Origin: Clarkia xantiana subsp. parviflora
Lineage: Eukaryota > Streptophyta > Magnoliopsida > Myrtales > Onagraceae
Length of the DNA: 64,000 nucleotides
Assembly: GCA_036873135.1 (NCBI GenBank)
Contig: JAPTYO010000005.1
Location: 4,008,166-4,072,165, forward strand
Direction: 5' to 3'
Shown here piece after piece: positions 23,043-34,410 of this stretch. The number at the start of each line of letters is the position of its first letter. Position 1 is the stretch's first letter. A program made the translations under genes and the position numbers. The notes beneath the pieces were generated by a model that did no database searches, had not been told where the DNA came from, and saw only the letters and a program-made list of their open reading frames with translations.

Positions 23043-25186
23043 CATGAGGTTGTTTCACATCATGCCTCGCTTAATTTTTTTTTTATTTAAAAATCCGAAA
23101 AAATACTATCGGTAAAATTTTAAATTTATATTTTACTTTTATTTTTTCAAACTCAACTTCTTCTTTTTTCAAAAAAAATATATATATTAAATTAAAATTC
23201 ATATTACATTTACTTTGTATTAGTTGTTAAAGAATGTATATGTAGCACCCAAATTATATTCCGTCGTTGAAACTTATAAATAATATATTTTGTCGGATTG
23301 ATAATTTTTATATATACTAGAATTGTGTGCACGTACGTTGCACGTGCGTTAGGTATTCAAGCAGAAATATATTTACTCTAATATATAATATATAGATTAC
23401 AGAACACATATTAATTGTGTTGTAAAAGACGAAAAAAAAATAGATGTACGTAACATATAGCAATACAACTTAAGCATGTAAATATAAATGTTAACAACAT
23501 ATTGTAACTGATAGGTTTGGTGAATAGATATTTTTTTTTAAACAAAAGTATAAATCTATTATATCAACCACAACATATTTTCCCCCTATCCCATATCAAA
23601 AGTCACATTCCGATTAAAGCTGAGATGATCCATAATGAGCAACGATGCTTGGCTCCCTCTGAAATTTAAGAAGTGCTAAGTACTACTCACTATGTATATA
23701 TAAAAGCAAATATTGATAACCATATGGTTTATACACGTACTTTGTGATCCTTGATTACTTTCCACTGATACATCATGTTAATATAACTCCAACTTTGGGT
23801 TCATGCTATTTTGTAGAATGGTTCTTCAGAACATATTAAGTAACAAAAGGGAAAAAAAAATATAATTAAGGCTTGCAGATATAAAGAACTTAAAGTGTCT
23901 ATGATTCACTCATATTTGCTCCCACTTTACATTATAAATGACAAACCTCACAGCATCTATCTATGGTCCAAGCTAGGTGTACTATATTGTGCTTGTCAAT
24001 AAGGTGTTAATTTTAGGTGTAGTAAGGAGAGAATATTGCTGAGTTATATCCAACTCTTGATGATATAATTAAAATCAAGATGTGAAAAGCAATTGCTGAT
24101 TCAGTTGTTCTCAATAACCTATTCATAAAAAGGTATTTCTCTATGAGATGAATGAATATACCTGTAATTTTAATTATTTTAATTAGAGTCTGATGTTTAC
24201 CTACATTATATCCTAACTCAATGAAAGCGCTTTAGAAGAAGGATCAACAATGTCTTGCTGGCACTAATGAATGGCTTATGAAAGATGTTTTGTTAGGAAA
24301 AACAAAAGAAATAAAAAAACCAAATTATATGAAAGAATTAGGTTGTATGGATATCTACGAAACCTTTGTTATATCAACTCTGATACAGTACTATGTACAA
24401 CAGTGGGGATGCTCACCAAGTCACATATAACCAATTTTTCTCAAAAACAATTTTTTTATATTTGCTTCTTACAGAAAACACTGTAGTTATGTTATGATAA
24501 AATTCGTAGTTTGATAAGTTATGATTACATACCTTAAAACAGTATTTTGCAAGATATCTTCTTAACAGTAAAATTACATTTTCATGGTCTCAAGCTTATT
24601 AATAATTAATAATATCCTAAAAGTATGAATACGAAATTCAGAATTAGTGATTCTCGTATACTCACCTAACTGCATGTCCCTATTCGTCCAGTGTATAACA
24701 CTCAAACTGTTAGGTCTGAATGCAATGATGTATTCTTTTCATTGTTTCGAATCAATTAGATGAGATATGTACGGTTAAGCAAATCATGTCGAGTGAATCT
24801 ACATATGTAGGCTTCTTGCAAGTTTCAAGTGGTTCGCATACAAATTAGCTCCAGTGATATTGAGATACACTCTATCATACATGGTCACAATAAGATCATG
24901 ATTCTTTGTAATGTTTCATCTAAAATGGATTCTAAAAAATAACTTTCGTTGAATAGGATGTACCACCTTAATAATAATAACATAACTACAGTTATTTTTC
25001 TTATCAACTTGAAGTTGTCCAAGAATCTTGTAAAGTGAATTCAAAGTTCCAAGTTTCTTTAAAACAACCACACTCCCAGGGATTCAGCGCCCTCTTGTAC
25101 TCACTTTCGTTATCTCAGATTAACTATATTATTTCAAACTAAGTGTTTTGTTCTTATCTTGGTAGCATAGATAGATATGGAGCATT
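23043..25186. other. AT-rich intergenic sequence
   Basis: No gene, tRNA or recognisable transposon core is seen. Only short, unconvincing ORFs occur. Confidence 0.4.
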
Positions 25187-25600
25187 TTATCGAGCACGTG
25201 GTGAGCAAGAACGACCGGTCCGTTGAACTTGACAGTTGGAGGACTGTTGGTTATAGTTACGTACTAATACATGTAAAAGTTTATTCATAACATTTAGTGG
25301 ATCATCATGAAGGATTTGAAATGTTAATTGAAGTCCGAGAAACAAACCTGGAGAGTAATTGCGGAAGTGAGTGTCGACAACAAAGATAGTCGTCACAAGA
25401 AGAACATGTGATTGGCCAGGTAGATAACGACGAACCACGATGGAGATGAGTAATATCGAGCAGACCGAGTATGAAATTGGAAGATTCAGTGCGAATTGGC
25501 CGTTTAAGGAGCAGTTGTATCCAGAGATGGTACCTGCCGCCGCCAATTTTTTTTTTTGACCGGTCAATTTTCCAAGAGTGTCTTGAAATGAAGTGGTCAT
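25187..25600 (-). other. Unrecognised open frame flanked by repeat modules
   Basis: A 137-codon open frame on the minus strand is unusually long for this AT-rich area. It begins MTTSFQDTL, has a lysine-rich QKKK stretch at about residues 15-20 and several hydrophobic stretches (about residues 40-60 and 65-77). A second frame is open for 101 codons over the same DNA, which lowers confidence in either. No family is recognised. Its 5' side abuts the scrambled modules at 25607-25840, as does the PDX1.2 fragment at 33.4 kb, so it may be another captured gene piece. Confidence 0.25.
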
Positions 25601-25606
25601 TATAGA

Positions 25607-25840
25607 GCATTAACTTTAATGATGATGTTGTCCCCAGGATGTTTGTTCAGAGCGTGGCATTAACTACATTGGTTAGTAGACGTGGCACTAACTATCGACA
25701 CTTCAATGTTATCCAGAGCATGTTTCCCTATTCCTTGCACGTATCTTATTCCGTGAAATTCATTTCACGGCTTAGTTGATGCGATAGCAACCGATTTCAT
25801 CCAAGGTTGCACTTGGACAACATCAATCTACTAGTATATC
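25607..25840. repeat. Scrambled short-module region C
   Basis: 25624-25702 (79 bp) is the exact inverse of 32482-32560. 25784-25840 (57 bp) is the inverse of 33307-33363 with one mismatch seen. Between them TTATTCCGTGAAAT and ATTTCACGG (about 25748) repeat the hairpin arm of 16477. Confidence 0.8.
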
Positions 25841-26614
25841 GTCTTTTCCAGCCAGTTTCTCTCCTTGCCGAACCTCCTACTGACAGTGCCGAAGCCCCAA
25901 AAGCTCGGACCTTCCCTCACCGTCGTCGAAGACACTTGTCGGTAGTCGATTTTCCTTATGTGTTTCTTCTCTACTCTATGTTTTACTTTTAGGGTAATTT
26001 TTTATTAAAAATAAATTCAACGTACAAACAGGTGAACCAGTTTATCTGTTAAAATAACTGGACCAGAACGAGAGCATTACATATTTGAAATGACCCAGTT
26101 GAACCTAGGGGTGAGCAAAATACCAAATTAGACCCGGAACCGGACCATAATCAGTTATTTGGGCGGTTCCGTAAAGAGTCAATCAATTATGGGACAACTT
26201 TGAGATAAATACTAAAAACTTGTAGTTTCGGTTCCGAGATAAATTTTCGAATACTCAAATACCTGGAACCGTTATTTATATATATTTATATTTAAAAAAA
26301 ATATTAAACCTACTAACCTAATTGAGTTCCTATCTTCTGAAACAGCGTGACCTAATTGGATGAGCATCTCCCATCTCATGGGCTCTGTCTCCATCCCTGT
26401 CGCATTAATCTCTACCATACACGTGGTCTAAACTTCTGGTTATTTATTATTTTATTGAATCCCTGACAAAAAATTCCTTACAAGTCTACACGCGCCGCAA
26501 CTCCACAAGGCACACCTGATGTCCACGCAACCGACTACTAGGCAAGTAGCTAAGTATACACACTGACACACATCCATATATATTATTGTTTATTTATTAT
26601 TCTATTGATTATTA
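25841..26614. other. Unassigned intergenic sequence
   Basis: No gene is supported; an open frame of about 60 codons at 25807 overlaps a repeat module and has no recognisable motif. Confidence 0.4.
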
Positions 26615-27031
26615 GAGCATCCACAATCGTTTTACATAAACTGTATTCTTTAAAGTTGCCACGTAGACATTTATGTACATTTTAAGTAATACGTAAATAT
26701 AAGACACACGTAAAAAATATTTTCTCTGGAATCGTATTACTTAAACATATTCCTTAAATATATTTTATTATTAAATTTTCCAACAACCACCAATAAGATA
26801 TTAGTATTAAATATAAAATAAATTAATTTATAATAAAAAATTAGTTACGTAATACATAGTGCATTACGTATATTTAAGTAATGCTTTATGTAAAAACATA
26901 AATTTACGTGTGGGTCCCATCTTTAAGGAATGCTATGTAAAACCACTGTAGATAATTTTTGTTGCTTTACTTAAATAAACATGTAGGGCCCACGTTTACG
27001 TAATCTTTACGTAATACCACTGTGGATGCTC
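26615..27031. mobile_element. Tourist-like (PIF/Harbinger) MITE, copy 1
   Basis: The 417-bp element has terminal inverted repeats GAGCATCCACAATCG / CCACTGTGGATGCTC and is flanked by TTA target duplications (26612-26614 and 27032-27034). It is AT-rich and non-coding. A relative in the opposite orientation is at 53266-53679. Confidence 0.88.
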
Positions 27032-28642
27032 TTATATAATTTATCTTCTTCATATTGTTAATTTTTTTTTTATATGTTCTACATTAATCTAGGAAGTCCC
27101 TTAATCTAATTATATAAGGGTACATTGCTAAAAAAACATGTACGTTGAAACTTATTGTAAATTAGCAGCAAAATGAATAAATTATACAAAAAAATAGACT
27201 TTAAAAATTTATTGCAAAACTGTTACTTTTTTTATTATTTTGTTAGCATTTTTCGTTAAATGATCATGTGGCAAAATATGACATGGACTATAGATCTACA
27301 TATATTTCCAATCTGTATCATTTATCACTTTATATAATTTAATCTCTTATTACTTATTAAATTAAGCACCTTTTCTAATTAAATACTTTAAATAAATACA
27401 TTTTTCTAAGTAAATAAATATTTTTTATTATAATTATTTATTTTAAATAAACACAATTTTTTAATTTAATCTCTTATTATTTTGCACATTTTCAAACTTA
27501 CCAAAATAAAATAGATGAACATCATTTTCATTAAATTCGGGACTAAACAGAATGTAATTATCTAAACTTGAATACTATAATTTTATATTTAGAAAAAAAT
27601 GATGTCACGATTACTATTTATTATCTCAAAATATAATCAAAATAGCGTTTAGCTTCAAATTTATGTAGTTAGATTACGTATAGTGTAAATTAATTGGAAA
27701 CTGAGTTTAGATTCAGGTAGAAGTTAGAAAATATGCGAAATGATAAGATATTAAATTATAAATATGTGTTTAATTAAAAAATAAATTTGACACTATTAAA
27801 AAAGTTAATTAGAGTATAAGAAATTTAATTAGAAAAAGTGTTGAATTAAATTAATAACAAGAGGTTGAATTATATTATATCAAGCAAAAAAATGACATGG
27901 AAATCTATAATTTATGTCAACCATACATCACCACTTAACAAGAAGCCGCTAACGGATTAAAATAAAATGACAATTTCGCAACAAGTTACTAAAATATGTT
28001 TGTTAGTGCAATTAGTTTAGTCTGTGCTAGATTTGATGTATAGTTCTAAATTCCAACCGTATTTTGATGTCATGGGCAAGAAATTCAAAAGTTAATAAAC
28101 TATATATATTAATGTAATTATATTTTTTTTTTCCTTCGGAGAAAATATATTTTATACTTATTTAACTTGACTATAACATATTTATTCTTTTATTTTTTTC
28201 CTCATTTATTTGGCATTTAATTTTTATAGCAAATATGCAAAAGGTTCAATTTAATGGCAAATATGTCTTGTTGACTATAAGATAGATTTACTTTCATGTT
28301 TTTAATTAGTTTAAAACACTTATTTTAAATTATATTATGAACACTTTCTTATATATTGCAATTTTATTTTGCTTTTTTTTTTACATTATTATCTATTTTT
28401 GAGTTGAATCCACAAATATTGATTAGTTTTTAGCTACGAATATGTACTTTGTGTAAAAATATATTCACAAAAAACATTTATTTTTCACACATTATAATAT
28501 AATATATATGCTAAAATAATAAATATATTTTAAATTATTTAAATAATTATAATATTATTCTAATATAAGAACAATAATAACTAAGGTAAAAAAAATGTAT
28601 GGATTGAGATTGTCCGCGGACTCGATCGAGTAGGGTGGTCGC
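27032..28642. other. AT-rich intergenic sequence
   Basis: This 1.6 kb is strongly AT-rich with no ORF, RNA gene or repeat family recognised. Confidence 0.5.
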
Positions 28643-29374
28643 TAGGGATGGCAACGGGTCGCGGGGCCCCGCTGACCCGCGGGGCCCCGCTGACCCGCGG
28701 GGCCCCGACCCGATTTTGACCCGCTGACCCGCCGACCCGCGGGGCAGTTGACGGGTTCGGGTCGTAGTAGATGCGGGGCGGGGCGGGTCCGGGTCTAGAG
28801 TCGCGGGGCCCCGTAGACCCGCCCCGAAGTAGCTATATATATAATATATTAATTTTGTTTAGCATTTAATAAATACTTTCAGAAAATGGCGTAATCTATA
28901 TTTAATTGCTATCTTTTTTGAAATGCTATTAATTGCTAGCTTTCTTGAAAATAGTCATTAGTTTAATTGCTAGCTAGCTTTTTTGGTAATGAATATCGTT
29001 AATTGCTAGTTAATTTATTAGTTTTCTTGGTAATGACCATCATTAATTATAGCTTTTTTGGTAATGACCATCATTAATTGGTAGTTTATTAGCTTTCTTG
29101 GTAATGATCATCATTAATTATAGCTTTATTGGAAACGTATTGAGTGCATGGGTACATGGGTCGGTTAATGGAGTGCAGCATGGGTAAATGGAGTGCAACA
29201 CGGGTACCAGCGACGGGTCGGGTCGGGGCCCCGCGGGTCGACCCGCGGGATTTTTTACCCTAATTGACCCGCCCCGCAAGATACATAGGGGCGGGTCCGG
29301 GTCTGCCAGGTCGACCCGCGGGGCGGGTCCGGGTCTGTGGATACCCGCCCCGATCCGCCCCGTTGCCATCCCTA
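28643..29374. mobile_element. Non-autonomous hAT element with GC-rich ends
   Basis: The 732-bp element starts TAGGGATGGCAACGGG and ends CCCGTTGCCATCCCTA, and is bounded by a perfect 8-bp duplication GTGGTCGC (28635-28642 and 29375-29382), as expected for hAT. The outer 150-200 bp are very GC-rich, made of repeated CGGGTC/GACCCG and CGGGGCCCCG palindromes. The core (about 28860-29140) is AT-rich and holds roughly five imperfect 40-bp repeats containing TTCTTGGTAATGA-CATCATTAATT. There is no transposase. Confidence 0.92.
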
Positions 29375-29382
29375 GTGGTCGC

Positions 29383-30173
29383 GTGGGATTCAATTTTCAC
29401 TCAACAAAGGATTCACAATATATATATATATAAGAAAAATAAGAGAAATAATAAAAAATAAAATGAAAAAGAGATCGTACGGTCAAGACTAGTGCGACAG
29501 GGATGGAGACCAGTGTTATCAGAACCGGACCGGAGGTCGAACCGGTCAAGCCACCAGTTTCCGGTTCGTACGGCTCGATCCGGTTCGAACCCGGTCCGAG
29601 CGGAATGGAAAAAAGCGTAGCCCAGCAGCGTTCCATCCAGACATGCAGCCCAACAGCGTTTGTTTCATCCAAACTCTAGCCCAACTCAAAACGTGACCAT
29701 CCATCATCGTTCTAACTTCATCCCTCACCAACTCCTCCATTCTTGTACAGACCCTCACACAAGCCTTCTTCCAAAGTGCAACTCCTCTCTTTCTTTCCTT
29801 GTCGAATCCATCCGCATCAGCTTCCTATCATCTTCATCATACTCCACGAGTGCCACGGATTGCTATCGAACAAAAGTCCCTATTCATATGCCTCTAAAAA
29901 CCAAGAGATCGGCTGTAGCTCTACAAGGCGAACCCGGCTTATTGATAGACCAAGAGTCGTTTGTGTCGAACGATATTATTTCAATGGGTCTACAATGTGG
30001 CTCACCTACCTATATAACATAAGTCTGTCAATGTTGTCACTTTATATTAGGCAACTGATCGCATCAGCTTCCTATCAACTTCGATTACGCCTCCCTCCTC
30101 AAGTCTTGCCCGCGAAATACTCCATCGGGCTTCTCCTAATTCCACCGCCATAACGAGGAATTCAAGAAATGCA
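29383..30173. other. Unassigned flank, possibly old gene remnant
   Basis: About 790 bp without a supported gene. The stretch 29640-30170 is less AT-rich and has open frames of 120 and 136 codons on the + strand in different frames, but neither shows a recognisable domain. The phrase GCATCAGCTTCCTATCA occurs at both 29815 and 30062. Confidence 0.3.
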
Positions 30174-30178
30174 ACGGA

Positions 30179-30919
30179 TGATGGGTTCCGATAGTAATCG
30201 TTAGCCCCGTTAAACATCCAATGGACGGCAAGTAAGTCCAGTGGGCCTCGTGAAGGCCCGGAAGGTCCAGAGGCCCAGTACGAAGAGCCCCGACGTAGGC
30301 GGGCCCGACATAGGAGCTGTACGCTCCTAATAAGAAGCCTCTGAGTAGGCCCCGATATGCCTTGGTAAAGGCCCCATGATAAAGCCCCGCAGAGGCTGGA
30401 CCTGTCCCGCAGAGACTGAAGGTCCTGGGTGGTGATCTAGAATGGAACAACTCTGGAGTCCCCGACAAGAGTTGGGACTTGGGATCAGAGGATAAGACCG
30501 AGAAACCCGCCTACCAGATAGAGTAGTGGGAGACGGTTAAAGATAACGGATAAGTTCCCCCGAGATACGCAGGGCGTGCCCGAGATACACGGAGTATGGG
30601 TAAGATACGCGGAGCGTGGGGCGAAATATACGGAATCCCCCGAGATATACGGAATCGTGGCCATAACGGCCAAGCATGGCCTCAGGTAACTCTGGGTGAC
30701 TTCGTCTCCTATATAAAGGAGGAAGTTACCCCAGAAAACCCTAATTCAGTTACGAGCTTAGACTTTTGCTTACCACTCCATTGATTACTGTACTCATTTA
30801 AGCATCGGAGAGGGATTCTGGGTCACCACCCAGGTCATCCCCTTGTGCAGGACCACGCGGAGCTTAGGAGTCCGAGCATTCCGTCAAGGACGTAACAGAG
30901 CTTCGCCCGTGATCCAACA
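30179..30919 (+). mobile_element. Ty3/Gypsy-type solo LTR
   Basis: The 741-bp LTR starts TGATGGGTTCC and ends CCAACA, flanked by a perfect 5-bp duplication ACGGA (30174-30178 and 30920-30924). It contains a TATA box (CCTATATAAAGG, about 30710) and repeats of the GAGATA(C/T)(A/G)CGGA type at about 30560-30660. There is no internal region, so it is a solo LTR left by recombination. Orientation is inferred from the TATA box. Confidence 0.88.
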
Positions 30920-30924
30920 ACGGA

Positions 30925-31440
30925 CTGAATCGCAGCTCCCAATCGTCATCATCACCACGGAGAAGTCAATGAGAGGTTATAAAGCGCCGAGTGTGGTGGT
31001 GATCTCTCTTCTACGTTAGAGGGAGAGGCAGTAATGAGACGGACTGTCGTATTATCTTTGGAATGGGGGTTCTGCAGAAAGAATCTGCAACTTTTCTGTT
31101 GAAGCTCTGAGCTGAGCCTCAAGGATGGAGGGGAGAGAGAGAGAGAAAGGACGTGGCATATATGGAGAGGAGAGAGAGACGTGTTCATGAAAATCCAGTG
31201 AGTTTTTTATTTATTAAGTCCGTCATATTCCGAGTACTGTCTGTTGTATAAATAGACAAAATGGTTGCACTAATTACTTCAGATGCCACCGTTTCTTTAA
31301 ATTTCGTATTTATTTGCATTAATTTTTATTTTACTTCCTTTTGTATTTGTGTATATTCAAGGGATAATGTTATTTTGTAACTATTATTGACTACCCATGT
31401 AATCAGTAATTTAGCGTATTCAAGTATATACTTTTTTTCA
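30925..31440. other. Unassigned intergenic sequence
   Basis: No gene is supported. A GA-rich stretch lies at about 31125-31180; the rest is AT-rich. Confidence 0.35.
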
Positions 31441-31575
31441 CGCTCGAACCGAGTCAGCATGTGGGTAAAGTGCTGGTTATGAATATTTTGTCAATCACAT
31501 GACCACTAGCGGGGATTGAACCTTTGACCTCTGGTTAATGGATGATGCGCTGAATCACCACACCATATTATATGG
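31441..31575 (-). mobile_element. tRNA-derived SINE fragment (Au-like)
   Basis: On the minus strand this reads GGTGTGGTGATTCAGCGC (A-box region) followed by GGTTCAATCCCCGC (B box), the pattern of tRNA-derived plant SINEs. The same block occurs at 53710-53790 and 60583-60640. It is truncated, without a clear tail. Confidence 0.7.
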
Positions 31576-32481
31576 TTATTCAAGTATATACTTAGTGGCG
31601 GAGCTAGGGTCTGTATAATGGGGTACGCTATGCAAAAAAATTTGCTAAAATTTAATTTATTTTTCTAAGAAAATTATGTGTAACATACAAAATGTATGAA
31701 AAAATGATTTTTTTTACTAATATGTTTTAAAATATACATGTTTCAAAACGACGATAATTGGTATTTCTTTCAATTATCTATTCAAAATTATCGTTAAATA
31801 CATTTTAAATGTATGAATTTAATTAAGTAGTTTTCAAGGTATCACAACCTAAATTCTAACTGTTTATACGAATTTACAATTGAGTCAAACCAGACCAGTA
31901 CTAATTGTGGAACAGTTAAATCTCAATCGAGTCAGGACACTATTGTAACACTAGTATAATTTATTAGGTCTTGAATTTTATATTCAGAAAAATATTTAAT
32001 TACTTTGTAAATGTATTTGATGAAAATTTTTGATTGAATATTTGAAACATTTATAAATTTTAAAACATGTTGGTACTAGAAATCATTTTGTTCAATCATA
32101 TTGTATGATTAAATATTTTTTCTCTATTGAACTTCCCGTAGGATATTAAATTAGAGTAATATAATTCATAGTATAGTAAAAGAGATGCGAATACTAAAAT
32201 TTACAACCGTGCTTTTCAAGTAAAAAAATCAAACCTTAAAATTGATGAGCTTTTTATCCTGAATGGGTTGAATGAGCGTGAAGTGTTACAACATAATAAT
32301 TAGGTTTTACAAATAAATTGACCGGATTCTGAGAACGAATCAGTTGACCAACGGCTCTGAACAAATCTCGTTGATTGAATATACTGCTCTCTGGATTTAT
32401 CCGTGGAAGCCGTGTGTAAATAAAACCATTGATAAGGGTTTGTAATGCCCTTTTAGCCGGACAACTATTTGGCAATCGAAA
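31576..32481. other. AT-rich sequence with an unrecognised short frame
   Basis: Mostly AT-rich. An 82-codon open frame lies at 32254-32502 on the minus strand, but its 5' end runs into a repeat module and no family is recognised. No gene is called. Confidence 0.35.
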
Positions 32482-33369
32482 AGTGTCGATAGTTAGTGCC
32501 ACGTCTACTAACCAATGTAGTTAATGCCACGCTCTGAACAAACATCCTGGGGACAACATCATTTGTCCCTTAATGTCTTGAAATTTCGGTACCGTTTATT
32601 CATAGGGTAACACTCTTGGATCTCTAAATTTGATGAAATCGGTTGCTATCGCATTTATTCTAGACATATATGATCATACTAAAGTATTTATCCCTTTTTA
32701 GTTTGGTCTAAGAATGACCGTTTATTCAAAGGGTACTACCGTATGTGGGGATTTACCAAAGTTTTATCTATCTGTATACCTTCACTTAGAGCTCCGAATT
32801 GGACTAAATCAGTTGCTATTGCATTGATTCAAGACGTACATGATCATACTAAAGTCTTTATCCATTTTTAGTTCAGTCTTAGATTCAACGTTTATTCATA
32901 GGGTAACACTCTTGGATCTCTAAATTGGATGAAATCGGTTGCTATCGCATTTATTCTAGACATATATGATTATACTAAAGTATTTATCCCTTTTTAGTTT
33001 GGTCTGAGAATGACCGTTTATTCAAAGGGTACTACCGTATGTGGGGATTTACAAAAGTTTTATTTATATGTATACCTTCACTTAGAGCTTCGAATTGGAC
33101 TAAATGTCTTCGGAGTACTAAGTTTATCGTGTTGAATATGAGGGTTTAACATTTAGTCCACTCTCACCAAAACCTATTCCGTTGTACAAATTATGCCCAC
33201 GTCTAATTGTCTCCGAAGACATTTAGTCCAATTCGAAGCTCAACATGTAAACCAATATAGTTAGTGTTGAATATAATGGGGAAAGAAGACCCTGTTGACA
33301 TGGAATGATATACTAGTAGATTGATGTTGTCCAAGTGCAATCTTGGATGAAATCGGTTGCTATCACAAC
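32482..33369. repeat. Scrambled short-module region D
   Basis: This contains the inverse of 25624-25702 (32482-32560), then an A-B-A'-B' array with an exact period of 296 bp (A at 32593 and 32889, B at 32719 and 33015), then the 183-bp block shared with 21481-21663 (33020-33202). A 31-bp inverted pair follows (33085-33115 and 33211-33241), and then a piece inverse to 25784-25840 (33307-33363). All are non-coding. Confidence 0.85.
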
Positions 33370-33756
33370 CCTAAAAGCTTCACCCAGATTCCGGCAGCCG
33401 CAGATGAACGGCGTCCGGAAGTTATGCTTGTTAATGAAGTGGTCCTCGTCCGCGATCGCAAGGGCCTCGCTCTCGTCGATGTAGTCCACGTCCAGGGCCT
33501 CGAGGATCTGAGCCTCGACGAAGTGGCCGACCCTGGACCGCGCGATGACGGGGACGGAGACGGCGCGCTTGATTTCCTTGATCAGAGCTGGATCCAGCAT
33601 CCGCGTGATGCGGCCGTCGACTGAGCGAGGCTCCGAGACGACAATGGAACACGCGCCGGCTTCCTCTGCGAGCTTGGCTTGGAGGAGGGTGGAGACCTCG
33701 ACAATGGCGCCGCCGCGAAGGAGTTGAGCGAGGCCGACCTTGATGGAGAAGGGATT
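33370..33756 (-). pseudogene. PDX1.2: Fragment of a PDX1.2-like PLP synthase subunit gene
   Basis: On the minus strand about 130 residues match the middle of PDX1 (the vitamin B6 synthase subunit, normally about 310 residues): [16 protein letters not shown], the [13 protein letters not shown] stretch, the [13 protein letters not shown] block, DYIDESE and [13 protein letters not shown]. Where active PDX1 proteins have the catalytic lysine in VMAKARIGHF, this has an arginine (IARSRVGHF), and the GGAIVEVS wording also fits the non-catalytic PDX1.2 type. There is no frameshift, but the N- and C-terminal thirds are missing and both edges pass into repeat modules. The frame is open from an ATG at 33807 with 17 unrelated codons in front. 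The fragment is far more GC-rich than its surroundings. It is probably a captured, inactive piece. Confidence 0.85.
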
Positions 33757-33950
33757 GGCATGCTCACGTGTTCCAAAGCCCGATACAGTCAACCAGTTAA
33801 TGCTCATGTTTAAATAGGCATTAACTACCTAATGCTCTGGCGGCGGCAGGTCAATACCGTATGTCGGGACATATTGTTTTATAAGCTCTATAATATGTTT
33901 ACCGAACACAATCCCCTGTTCCCTTTAGTTAGTGCCACGTCTACTAACCA
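33757..33950. repeat. Scrambled short-module region E
   Basis: This short stretch has the ACCGTATGT motif (about 33857), the CACAATCCCCTGTTCCCTTTAG module (about 33907) and TTAGTGCCACGTCTACTAACCAA, the last also present inside 32482-32560. Confidence 0.65.
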
Positions 33951-34410
33951 ACGGCCTCCGGCGACCACCTCCGACCTCCGGCGACGACCGAAAAGCTACG
34001 ATCGGAGCTTTGGAGCTCCGGTCGGAGCCACAGAGCTTTTTTGGCTCCGATCGGAGCTTCGGAGCTCCAATCGGAGGCCGGTGGCGGTCGCCGGAGCCGG
34101 TGGTGGTCGCCGGAGCCGGTGGTGGTTGCCGGGCGGTGGCCGGAGCGTGGTGGCCTTAAGGGCATAATTAGTGTGTAGGGGTATTTTAGACATTTCACAT
34201 TTTATTAATTAAATTGATAAATTGTATAATAATTACAAAAGGGTATTTTTGTCTTTTCACGAGGTTCTGTTAGATTTAACAGAAAATTTGGACGGAGACT
34301 TGAAAAAAAACAAAACTCAAAATTCAGGCCCTTAATAATACGTTTTTTCAATTCAGACCCCTTTTGGCAACATGGGCAAACATTCAGGCCCCTATTGTGT
34401 TCTTAACCCA
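33951..34410. mobile_element. Right half of a long-TIR (Mutator-like) MITE
   Basis: GC-rich tandem repeats of GCCGGTGGTGGTCGCCGGA (about 34078-34145) are followed by GGGTATTTT...TTCACATTTTATTAATTAAAT and an end reading CATTCAGGCCCC...TTCTTAACCCA. The layout matches the right half of the element at 60837-61659. The left terminal repeat is missing: the scrambled modules meet it at about 33950. Confidence 0.55.

Noticed and set aside
29118..29433. Frames of 65-91 codons rich in R, G and P
   Set aside because: They read through the repetitive GC-rich end of the hAT element and are not genes.
1..33756. A vitamin-B6-linked gene cluster (PLP enzyme array plus PDX1.2 piece)
   Set aside because: The PDX1.2 sequence is a truncated fragment between repeat modules 20 kb away; the link is coincidental on present evidence.
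16476..33950. Integrated pararetrovirus or geminivirus as the source of the scrambled modules
   Set aside because: No viral coat, replicase, movement or polymerase frame is visible in the modules, and no TAATATTAC-type origin accompanies them.
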